From Mycoplasma sp. CAG:877 (GTDB lineage Bacteria > Bacillota_I > Bacilli_A > RF39 > UBA660): a stretch of DNA of 29,642 bases. Shown here piece by piece: positions 7,070 through 14,172 of the stretch (positions are counted from its first letter, which is position 1; each line of letters starts with the position of its first letter). The stretch spans positions 151,732-181,373 of the forward strand of contig HF992499.1 of the NCBI GenBank assembly GCA_000433455.1, written 5' to 3'. Both the position numbers and the translations under genes were made by a program. The notes under the pieces were generated by a model, which saw nothing but the letters and a program-made list of their open reading frames with translations, was not told the origin of the DNA and did not search any database.

Positions 7070-8974
7070 ATGGCTTTAAAATACGATGAATCATCAATAA
7101 AAATACTAGAGGGATTAGAAGCTGTCAGAAAAAGACCAGGTATGTATATTGGTTCAACTGATAAGAGAGGACTTCATCATCTAGTTTGGGAAATAGTAGA
7201 TAATGCCATAGATGAAGCCATTAATGGTTTTGGAGATTATATCAAAGTAACAATTCATAAAGATAAATCAGTAAGTGTAGAAGACCATGGTCGTGGTGTT
7301 CCAACTGGAATGCATGAGTCTGGTAAATCAACACCGGAAGTAATTTATACAGTATTACATGCAGGTGGTAAATTTGAAAGTGATGGTTACAAAGTTTCAG
7401 GTGGTCTACATGGTGTTGGTAGTAGTGTAGTTAATGCCTTATCTAAATGGATGGAGGTAACTATTAAAAGAGATAAAAAAGAGTACTACATTCGTTTTGA
7501 AAACGGAGGTCATGTAAAAGTACCACTAAAAGAAATAGGAACAACTAATAAAACAGGAACAACAGTAAGATTTATGCCAGATGATGAAATCTTTACAACA
7601 ACAAATTTCTCATACACAACAATCTGTGAAAGAATGCAAGAAAGTGCTTATCTTTTAAAAGGTATAACTCTAGAAGTAGTTGATGAAGAAGATGAAAGAA
7701 GTGCTAAGTTCCACTATGAAAGAGGTATAGAAGAGTTTGTTGAAGAACTAAATAAAGGTAAGACAACCCTTCATAAAGTTTTAGATCTATCAGGTACTAA
7801 AGATAAAATTGATGTTGAAATCGCTATGCAATATACTGATTCATACAATGAAAATATTGTAAGCTTCGTAAATAATGTTAAAACTATCGACGGTGGTTCT
7901 CACGAAGTAGGTTTTAAAACAGCTTTAACTAAAGTATTTAATGACTATGCTAAAAACAATGGCTTTGTTAAAGGCAAAGATAAAGCTTTTGAAGGTAGTG
8001 ATGTTCGTGAAGGCTTAACAGCTGTAATTAGTTTAAAAATACCAGAAGGAATTCTTCAATTTGAAGGTCAGACTAAAGGAAAATTAGGAACTCCTCAAGC
8101 TAGAGTAGCCGTAGAAAATATTGTAACTGAACAAATCAGAACGTTCTTAGAAGAAAATAAATCTATTGCTACTGAAATAATAAATAAAAGTCTACGTAGT
8201 AAAGTAGCAAGAGAAGCTGCTCGTAAGGCTCGTGAAGAAGCTAGAAAAGGTACTAAGAAAAATAATAAAGAACGTTCACTTTCTGGTAAACTTGCTCCTG
8301 CTCAAAGTAAGGATAAAGAGAAAAAAGAACTATTCTTAGTCGAAGGGGATTCAGCTGGTGGTTCTGCAAAACAAGGACGAGACAGACGTTACCAAGCTAT
8401 CCTTCCATTACGTGGTAAAGTTTTAAATACAGAAAAAACTAAAGAAGACGAAATCTTAAAGAACGAAGAAATAAATACAATGATTTATACAATCGGTGCT
8501 GGATATGGATCAAACTTTGATATAAAAGATTGTGAATATTCCAAAGTAATAATCATGTCAGATGCCGATGAAGATGGTGGTCACATTCAATGCTTACTAC
8601 TAACATTCTTCTATCGTTATATGAAACCATTAATAGAAGATGGCCGTCTATTTGTAGCACTTCCTCCATTATTTAAAATCCAATCTGGAAAAAATGTTGA
8701 ATATGCTTACACAATAGATGAAATGAAAGAAAAAAGTAAAGGCAAGAAATGTGAAATTCAAAGATACAAAGGTCTTGGTGAAATGAATGCCGATCAACTA
8801 TGTGAAACAACTATGAAACCAGGAAGTAGAACATTAATTAGAGTAAATATAGAAGATGCTCAATTAGCAGAAAAACGTGTTTCCATTTTAATGGGTGATG
8901 ATGTTCCACCTAGAAAAGAATGGATTGAAGAAAATGTCGAGTTTTCATTAGAAGATGATTATGAAATAAATTAA
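7070..8974 (+). CDS. parE: DNA topoisomerase IV subunit B
   Basis: The ATPase subunit of topoisomerase IV (634 residues), which powers decatenation of daughter chromosomes. The GHKL ATPase domain has EIVDNAIDEA (41-50, catalytic Glu and Mg-binding Asn), GRGVPTG and GGLHGVGSSVVNAL. The transducer domain follows, then the Toprim domain with VEGDSAGGSAK, a DADEDGGH Mg site and QRYKGLGEMN. It is ParE rather than GyrB because of the AARKAREEARK/SGKLAPAQSKD linker and the C-terminal EWIEENVEF, both like staphylococcal ParE (GrlB), and because parC follows. The start is the ATG at 7070 with ribosome site AGGAGTG (7059-7065), downstream of the mapped promoter. Confidence 0.96.
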   Translation: MALKYDESSIKILEGLEAVRKRPGMYIGSTDKRGLHHLVWEIVDNAIDEAINGFGDYIKVTIHKDKSVSVEDHGRGVPTGMHESGKSTPEVIYTVLHAGGKFESDGYKVSGGLHGVGSSVVNALSKWMEVTIKRDKKEYYIRFENGGHVKVPLKEIGTTNKTGTTVRFMPDDEIFTTTNFSYTTICERMQESAYLLKGITLEVVDEEDERSAKFHYERGIEEFVEELNKGKTTLHKVLDLSGTKDKIDVEIAMQYTDSYNENIVSFVNNVKTIDGGSHEVGFKTALTKVFNDYAKNNGFVKGKDKAFEGSDVREGLTAVISLKIPEGILQFEGQTKGKLGTPQARVAVENIVTEQIRTFLEENKSIATEIINKSLRSKVAREAARKAREEARKGTKKNNKERSLSGKLAPAQSKDKEKKELFLVEGDSAGGSAKQGRDRRYQAILPLRGKVLNTEKTKEDEILKNEEINTMIYTIGAGYGSNFDIKDCEYSKVIIMSDADEDGGHIQCLLLTFFYRYMKPLIEDGRLFVALPPLFKIQSGKNVEYAYTIDEMKEKSKGKKCEIQRYKGLGEMNADQLCETTMKPGSRTLIRVNIEDAQLAEKRVSILMGDDVPPRKEWIEENVEFSLEDDYEIN

Positions 8975-8989
8975 AAGTAGGTGTAAAAA

Positions 8990-11557
8990 ATGGCAAAAAG
9001 TAAAACAGAAGAAGTAATAGAGAAGATATTTGATTATACCCTTGAAGATATCATGGGTGAAAGATTTGGAAGTTATTCTAAATATATAATTCAAGATCGT
9101 GCTATACCAGATGCCAGAGATGGACTAAAACCAGTTCAACGTCGTATATTATATTCAATGTATAAAGAAAAAAACACCTACGACCATGGTTATCGTAAAA
9201 GTGCAAAAACAGTAGGAGATGTAATAGGTAATTACCATCCACATGGAGATAGTTCAATCTATGATGCCATGGTTAGAATGAGTCAACCATGGAAGACAAG
9301 ACTACCATATATAGATATGCATGGTAATAACGGTTCAATAGATGGTGATTCTCCTGCTGCTTATCGTTATACCGAAGCAAGACTTTCAAAGATAAGTAAT
9401 GAAATGGTAAAAGATATTGATAAAAACACTGTTGAATTTGCTCCAAACTTTGACGATACAACAGTAGAACCAACTGTCTTACCAGCTAAGTTTCCAGCTT
9501 TACTTGTCTATGGTGCCCAAGGTATATCAGCTGGTTATGCAACTAATATTCCACCTCATAATCTAGGTGAAGTAATAGATGCAACTATCTACAGAATTGA
9601 TCATCCTGAATGTAGTCTAGAAGATTTAATGCAATACGTAAAAGGTCCAGACTTCCCAACAGGAGCTATTGTTGAAGGAATAGGTGGTATTAAGGATGCC
9701 TATACTACCGGACGTGGTAAAATAAACATTAAAAGTAAATATACTTTTGAAGAAGAAAAGGGCAAATTATCCCTAGTCATAACTGAAATTCCATTTGAAA
9801 CTAATAAAGCTCTTCTAGTTAAGAAGATCGATGATATTAGAATAGATAAAAAAATAGATGGTATCGTTGAAGTACGTGATGAATCAGCTGCTGATATTAG
9901 AATTGTTATTGACCTAAAGAAAACAGCTAACAAAGACCTAATTGTAAATTACTTATTAAAAAATACAGATATGCAAATAAGTTATAACTTCAACATGGTC
10001 TCAATCGTTAATAGACGACCAAAATTACTAGGACTAGCCGCATCCCTTGATGCCTTTATTGCTCATCAAAGAGATGTTGTAAAAAGAAGAACTGAGTTTG
10101 ATTTAGCTCATGCTAAAGCTCGTTATCATATCGTTGAAGGTTTAATTAAATGTATCTCTATCTTAGATGAAGTAATTAGAGTAATTAGAGCTTCTAAAAA
10201 TAAACAAGATGCTAAAGATAACTTAGTTAAAGAGTTTGAATTTACTCCTGAACAAGCAGAAGCTATCGTTGTTTTACAATTATATCGCTTAACTAATACC
10301 GACGTAGTTGCCTTGGAAAATGAAAAAGCATCTTTAGAAAAAATTATTGCTGGTCTAACTTCTATTCTTGGTAGTGAAGCAGTTTTAAAATCTGTTATGA
10401 AAAAAGACTTACGTGATGTAAGAGATAGTTATGATACTCCAAGAATAACAGAGATAAAAGATGAAATAACTGAAATAAAAATAGATACAACTGCAATGAT
10501 TCCAAAAGAAGATGTTGTTGTCTTAGTCACAAAAGATGGTTACATTAAACGTACTTCATTTAGAAGTTATACAGCTTCAAATCCAGAAGATATAACTATC
10601 AAAGAAAATGACTACATAATAGGACTATATGAAATGAATACAACAGATACATTATTAGTATTCACAACTGCCGGTAATTATCTACATATCCCGGTTCATA
10701 TAATTCCAGATTTAAAATGGAAAGACATGCCAAAACATGTAAGTAACTTAATCGAAATGACATCAGGCGAAAGCGTAGTAGCAGCAATACCAGCTTACAA
10801 TTTTGAAACAGAGAAAAATATTGTTATCGCAACTCATGATGGTATGATTAAACGTTCTAAGTTAAAAGACTTTAAACTCCTACGTTATTCTAAAGAAACA
10901 AGTTGCATGAAATTAAAAGACAATGACTATGTAATCGCAGCTTTCACAGAAGATAAACCTTGTCTATTCCTAACAACAGATACAGGCTATGGACTAAGTT
11001 TCAAAACAGAAGAAGTTCCAGTCGTTGGAGTTAAAGCATCTGGAGTAAAGGCAATTAAATTAAAAGATGACAATCTAGTATCCATAAATCAATATAGTCA
11101 AACAGAAGATGAGTTTATCTCAATTATTACTACAAAAGGAACAGGTAAAAGAGTTCGACTAAATGAATTTGAATTATCAACAAGAACAAGACGTGGTCTT
11201 TTAGTAATAAGAGAAGTAAAGACAAATCCTTATAAAATACTAAAAACATTTATAACAGACGCTAAAAACTATATAGGTTTAAAAAATAGTGATATTAACA
11301 TTATAAAATTAACAGAACTTCCAATCAGTGATCGTCATTCTATTGGTAGTCAGCTAACAAAACATAATTTAACAGATGCATTCCAAGAATCTATTCTAGT
11401 TAGAAGTACTAAAGAACAAATCGATTTAATAGATGAAAAAGTTATTGAAGAAAAGGACGTTGTTGTAGAAAAAGAAGAATCAAAACCAAAAAAAGAAAAA
11501 ATATCTTTAAAAGAAATAGATGATCGTCTAATGACGATAGATGACTTTCTAAATTAA
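8990..11557 (+). CDS. parC: DNA topoisomerase IV subunit A
   Basis: The DNA cleavage and re-ligation subunit (855 residues) that pairs with ParE. The breakage domain has the CAP motif YHPHGDSSIYDAMVR (82-96) and active-site Tyr127 in AAYRYTEA. A coiled-coil tower follows, then the six-bladed beta-pinwheel C-terminal domain (repeats such as KDGYIKRT, HDGMIKRS, TKGTGKRVR) and a charged Lys/Glu-rich tail (about 815-855). At the quinolone-contact positions, the residue equal to staphylococcal GrlA Ser80 is Ser88, and the one equal to Glu84 is Asp92. The first is wild type and the second is a conservative acid. It lies 15 bases after parE, in the same operon. Confidence 0.96.
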   Translation: MAKSKTEEVIEKIFDYTLEDIMGERFGSYSKYIIQDRAIPDARDGLKPVQRRILYSMYKEKNTYDHGYRKSAKTVGDVIGNYHPHGDSSIYDAMVRMSQPWKTRLPYIDMHGNNGSIDGDSPAAYRYTEARLSKISNEMVKDIDKNTVEFAPNFDDTTVEPTVLPAKFPALLVYGAQGISAGYATNIPPHNLGEVIDATIYRIDHPECSLEDLMQYVKGPDFPTGAIVEGIGGIKDAYTTGRGKINIKSKYTFEEEKGKLSLVITEIPFETNKALLVKKIDDIRIDKKIDGIVEVRDESAADIRIVIDLKKTANKDLIVNYLLKNTDMQISYNFNMVSIVNRRPKLLGLAASLDAFIAHQRDVVKRRTEFDLAHAKARYHIVEGLIKCISILDEVIRVIRASKNKQDAKDNLVKEFEFTPEQAEAIVVLQLYRLTNTDVVALENEKASLEKIIAGLTSILGSEAVLKSVMKKDLRDVRDSYDTPRITEIKDEITEIKIDTTAMIPKEDVVVLVTKDGYIKRTSFRSYTASNPEDITIKENDYIIGLYEMNTTDTLLVFTTAGNYLHIPVHIIPDLKWKDMPKHVSNLIEMTSGESVVAAIPAYNFETEKNIVIATHDGMIKRSKLKDFKLLRYSKETSCMKLKDNDYVIAAFTEDKPCLFLTTDTGYGLSFKTEEVPVVGVKASGVKAIKLKDDNLVSINQYSQTEDEFISIITTKGTGKRVRLNEFELSTRTRRGLLVIREVKTNPYKILKTFITDAKNYIGLKNSDINIIKLTELPISDRHSIGSQLTKHNLTDAFQESILVRSTKEQIDLIDEKVIEEKDVVVEKEESKPKKEKISLKEIDDRLMTIDDFLN

Positions 11558-11558
11558 T

Positions 11559-12653
11559 ATGGGGCTTACATCAGAATATCCAAACTTAAATATAGTATTA
11601 AATGACTATTGTCTTTGGATGGAAGATAGTCAGTTTCTAAATAACTTATCATACTTTTATCATCTGACTATAAAATTAAAAAAACTACTTGAAAAAGATT
11701 TTACCTATCAGGAACTAGAAGAGTTATATGATAAAGCTAAAGAAAAATCCAGATATTTATCTTTAACAGAAACTCTTCTTCTTACAACTGAATATATAGA
11801 AGAAAGACTTCCACAATATAAAACAAGATTTTTAAAATGTTTAAGTGATGGTACTATTAATATTGTTGCAGATCCGGAAGATATATATGAAAAAAATAAA
11901 AATAATGAAGCCGGAAGAGATAGGAAAAAGCACTTATATGCTAACGTTGTCCTAAGACACAACACCAAAGATCCTGTGACTCTAGTTCATGAATTTCTTC
12001 ATACGATAAATAACGAACCAGACAATCGTATCTCTAGAAAATATATTACTGAAGCAATATCTATCTACTTTGAATCAGATATGTGTGAATTTTTAAAGAG
12101 AAAAGGCTTTACTGAAAAAGAACTAATGATTAATGACATCTTCCGTCATGCAGATTTATCTGGCTGTGTTGATGATCTAATGCCAATTTTTCCACTCTTA
12201 GATAGTTTTCGTCTTCTAGGCCCAATTAATAGTGATAGCTATGATCGCATGCAACAGTTAAGCATTGAACCATTAGCTATGTCAAAAGAAGAATTCTATT
12301 CTAAAACTTCAAGCTTTGAAGAAAGATTAGCAAGAGTAAGAAAACGTAATGAACTACTTCATATAACAGATGGTCCAAAGCCTCAAGAACCTCTAGTAAC
12401 ATTTGGTTATGTCATAGGTACTCTTATTGCTTACTACGGAATAGAAAATGGTACTGATGATATTCATCAAAGAATGATTCATTTAAATAACATCGTAAAT
12501 AAAGCTACCTTTTCAGACTTATTATCTTACATTGATATAGATATAACAAATGAAAAAGAACTACTAAAGAAAATAGTTCCACCTCTAAACAAGAAAATAC
12601 AAAAAATAAAAGCCTATAGTAGTGGAGAAAAAAATGAACCGAAAGAGAAGTAA
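11559..12653 (+). CDS. putative zinc metalloprotease (HEFLH) in the parEC operon
   Basis: A 364-residue protein that I do not recognise as a named family. It has a clear HExxH zinc motif, HEFLH at 144-148 in TLVHEFLHTINNE. A glutamate follows in TEAISIYFES (E165), where a gluzincin third ligand would be expected, although the 16-residue gap is short. No signal peptide or transmembrane helix is seen, so a cytoplasmic enzyme is likely. The N-terminal 100 residues are helical. The ATG lies one base after the parC stop with no separate promoter, so it is translationally coupled to topoisomerase IV. The terminator begins inside its last codons. Peptidase activity is inferred from the motif; the substrate is unknown. 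Confidence 0.75.
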   Translation: MGLTSEYPNLNIVLNDYCLWMEDSQFLNNLSYFYHLTIKLKKLLEKDFTYQELEELYDKAKEKSRYLSLTETLLLTTEYIEERLPQYKTRFLKCLSDGTINIVADPEDIYEKNKNNEAGRDRKKHLYANVVLRHNTKDPVTLVHEFLHTINNEPDNRISRKYITEAISIYFESDMCEFLKRKGFTEKELMINDIFRHADLSGCVDDLMPIFPLLDSFRLLGPINSDSYDRMQQLSIEPLAMSKEEFYSKTSSFEERLARVRKRNELLHITDGPKPQEPLVTFGYVIGTLIAYYGIENGTDDIHQRMIHLNNIVNKATFSDLLSYIDIDITNEKELLKKIVPPLNKKIQKIKAYSSGEKNEPKEK

Positions 12654-12670
12654 AAACTTCTTTTTTCTTT
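12642..12670 (+). terminator. terminator of parE-parC-metalloprotease operon
   Basis: AAAGAGAAGT (12642-12651), AAAA loop, ACTTCTTTTT (12656-12665) with one G-U pair, then more T. The left arm is the last three codons and part of the stop codon of the metalloprotease gene. Confidence 0.8.
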
Positions 12671-12701
12671 GAAAAAGCATAAACTTATATAGGTGATAAG
12701 T

Positions 12702-13064
12702 ATGTCAAAAGAAACATTTAAAACATTCGCAAGAAGTCATCCAGAGCTAGCAACTTCAGTCCTAAAAAATAATGTTACCTGGCAAAAACTATATGAACTA
12801 TACGAAATATATGGCGAAAATAGTCAAGTTTGGGATGGCTACTTTACAAAGAAAGAAACACTAACAGATAGAGCAACATCCGCATCAACATCCTTCAAAG
12901 ACCTATTTAATACCGTAAAAAATCTAGACTTAGACACAGTCCAAAAAGGTGTCACCAACCTTCAAAAAACAATAGGTCTTTTACAAGACATAGGTCTAAC
13001 AAATACTAAAGTACCAACCCAAAGATATGAAGCTCGACCAATTTATAAGTATTTTGAGGATTGA
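12702..13064 (+). CDS. ylbD: YlbD-like protein
   Basis: 120 residues, from the ATG at 12702 with ribosome site AGGTGAT (12691-12697). The N-terminal part, with its FKTFARSHPEL and NVTWQKLYELYEIYGE segments, matches the YlbD family, annotated in Bacillus as a putative spore coat protein. The following helix (about 70-110) is amphipathic and the tail is YEARPIYKYFED. The gene opens the same ylbD-ylbE-ylbF-(ylbG)-rsmD order as Bacillus subtilis, which supports the assignment. Coat function is not implied here; no other sporulation gene except the SpoVB-like fragment is in the window. The TGA stop overlaps the ylbE ribosome site region. Confidence 0.8.
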   Translation: MSKETFKTFARSHPELATSVLKNNVTWQKLYELYEIYGENSQVWDGYFTKKETLTDRATSASTSFKDLFNTVKNLDLDTVQKGVTNLQKTIGLLQDIGLTNTKVPTQRYEARPIYKYFED

Positions 13065-13065
13065 T

Positions 13066-13287
13066 ATGAATCTATATACAATAAATTATATAAAAAATAA
13101 TCAGTTACTCTATAATTACTTAAGAGAAAATTCCTATTGGTATAAATATCTAAATAGAAGTCAAGAATACTTAAAACCACTAGAAGAAGAAATGAAAAAG
13201 AAGTACAAACTAACTACTCAAGATAGAATAGAAAAAATTTCTCAAGGAATAAACATGGTTTCAACTATTTTAGATGTATTAAAGTAA
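13066..13287 (+). CDS. ylbE: YlbE-like protein
   Basis: 73 residues, from the ATG at 13066, one base after the ylbD stop, with AGGAT just upstream inside ylbD. An in-frame ATG at 13027 would overlap ylbD by 38 bases and adds a segment foreign to the family. The pattern YIKNNQLLYNYLRENSYWY plus a C-terminal ISQGINMVSTILDVL helix is that of the YlbE family (about 75-80 residues in Bacillus). The function of this family is unknown. Synteny with ylbD and ylbF supports the call. Confidence 0.8.
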   Translation: MNLYTINYIKNNQLLYNYLRENSYWYKYLNRSQEYLKPLEEEMKKKYKLTTQDRIEKISQGINMVSTILDVLK

Positions 13288-13294
13288 AAAATTA

Positions 13295-13303
13295 TGTTAA
13301 AAT
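13295..13303 (+). promoter_or_regulatory. possible extended -10 promoter giving a leaderless ylbF
   Basis: TG (13295-13296), one base, TAAAAT (13298-13303). It ends six bases before the ylbF ATG, and no Shine-Dalgarno is present. No good -35 is seen. If used, transcription would start at or next to the start codon. Confidence 0.4.
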
Positions 13304-13309
13304 TAATAT

Positions 13310-13594
13310 ATGGAAAAATTAATAGAACAGGTAGAAATATTAAAAAAAAGTCTAGATAATACTACCGAAGTAAAAAATATAATTATATTAAACAAAAAAA
13401 TAAAAGACAGTAAAGAACTACAAGAAAAAATAAATGAGTATAAAGAAAGGTTAAATAATAATTTAAAAGAAGAAATTTATAATGATTCATTATATAAAGA
13501 ATATAAAGAGGCAGAAACTAATTTAAATATCCTAATCTTAAAAATCAATAAAGAACTTAAAAAAATTAATAGTAAAGGTAAGTGTGGTTTATGA
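13310..13594 (+). CDS. ylbF: short YlbF/YmcA-family protein (RicF-like)
   Basis: 94 residues forming a helical bundle (VKNIIILNKKIKDSKELQEKINEY, a later NILILKINKEL helix) of the Com_YlbF family. In Bacillus, YlbF (RicF) works with YmcA and YaaT in the Ric complex, which binds Fe-S clusters and promotes RNase Y-dependent mRNA maturation. Bacillus YlbF is about 150 residues with a Cys-rich C-terminus; this copy stops at SKGKCGL with one Cys, so it lacks most of the tail. Its position between ylbE and rsmD supports the identity more than the weak sequence signature does. It has no ribosome site; its TGA overlaps the rsmD ATG (ATGA). Confidence 0.65.
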   Translation: MEKLIEQVEILKKSLDNTTEVKNIIILNKKIKDSKELQEKINEYKERLNNNLKEEIYNDSLYKEYKEAETNLNILILKINKELKKINSKGKCGL

Positions 13595-14139
13595 AAGTAA
13601 TATCAGGAATATACAAAGGTAGGAATATAGAAGGGTTTAATATGCCAGGTACAAGACCAACTATGGATAGAGTAAAAGAAAGTCTTTTCGCAAGTATTCA
13701 AAACAGTCTAAAAGATGCAACCATCCTAGACCTTTTCTCAGGATCTGGTTCTCTTGCTATCGAAGCTCTAAGTCAAGGAGCAAAAGAAGCTTATGCTGTA
13801 GATAAGTCTTATCAAGCTATTAAAGTTATTGATACTAATATCAAAAATATTAATGTAAAAGACTGTAAAGTAATCCAAGCTGATTATAAGACAGCATTAA
13901 AAACATTTTTTGATCAAAATATAAAATTTGATTTAATATTTTTAGATCCCCCATATGATACAGATTATATTGAGAAAAGTCTAAAACTAATAGCTGAACT
14001 TAATCTTATTAAAAATGGAGGACTAATTATTTGCGAATCAAATAGTAAAGATAAAATAATTTACTCTGACAAGTTCAAACAAAATAAAGAAAAAAAATAT
14101 GGCGATAAATGGGTAGTTATACTAGAAAAAATATGTTAA
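13591..14139 (+). CDS. rsmD: 16S rRNA (guanine966-N2)-methyltransferase RsmD
   Basis: 182 residues, the full size for RsmD, which methylates G966 of 16S rRNA using S-adenosylmethionine. Visible motifs are MKVISGIYKGRNIEG at the start, TRPTMDRVKESLF, SAM-binding LDLFSGSGS (46-54), and catalytic DPPY (119-122). The ATG at 13591 is preferred over an in-frame GTG at 13582 because family members begin MKVISG and an AAAGGT site sits 11-16 bases upstream. It overlaps the ylbF stop by four bases. In Bacillus coaD follows rsmD; here a surface protein gene does. Confidence 0.93.
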   Translation: MKVISGIYKGRNIEGFNMPGTRPTMDRVKESLFASIQNSLKDATILDLFSGSGSLAIEALSQGAKEAYAVDKSYQAIKVIDTNIKNINVKDCKVIQADYKTALKTFFDQNIKFDLIFLDPPYDTDYIEKSLKLIAELNLIKNGGLIICESNSKDKIIYSDKFKQNKEKKYGDKWVVILEKIC

Positions 14140-14142
14140 AAT
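14134..14142 (+). promoter_or_regulatory. possible extended -10 promoter of the surface protein gene
   Basis: TG (14134-14135), one base, TAAAAT (14137-14142), overlapping the rsmD stop codon. The sequence TATGTTAAAAT is identical to the one before ylbF. No strong -35 is seen. It lies 30 bases from the ATG at 14173. Confidence 0.45.
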
Positions 14143-14172
14143 ATATCTAGAATAATAGTAATGGTGATGCTA

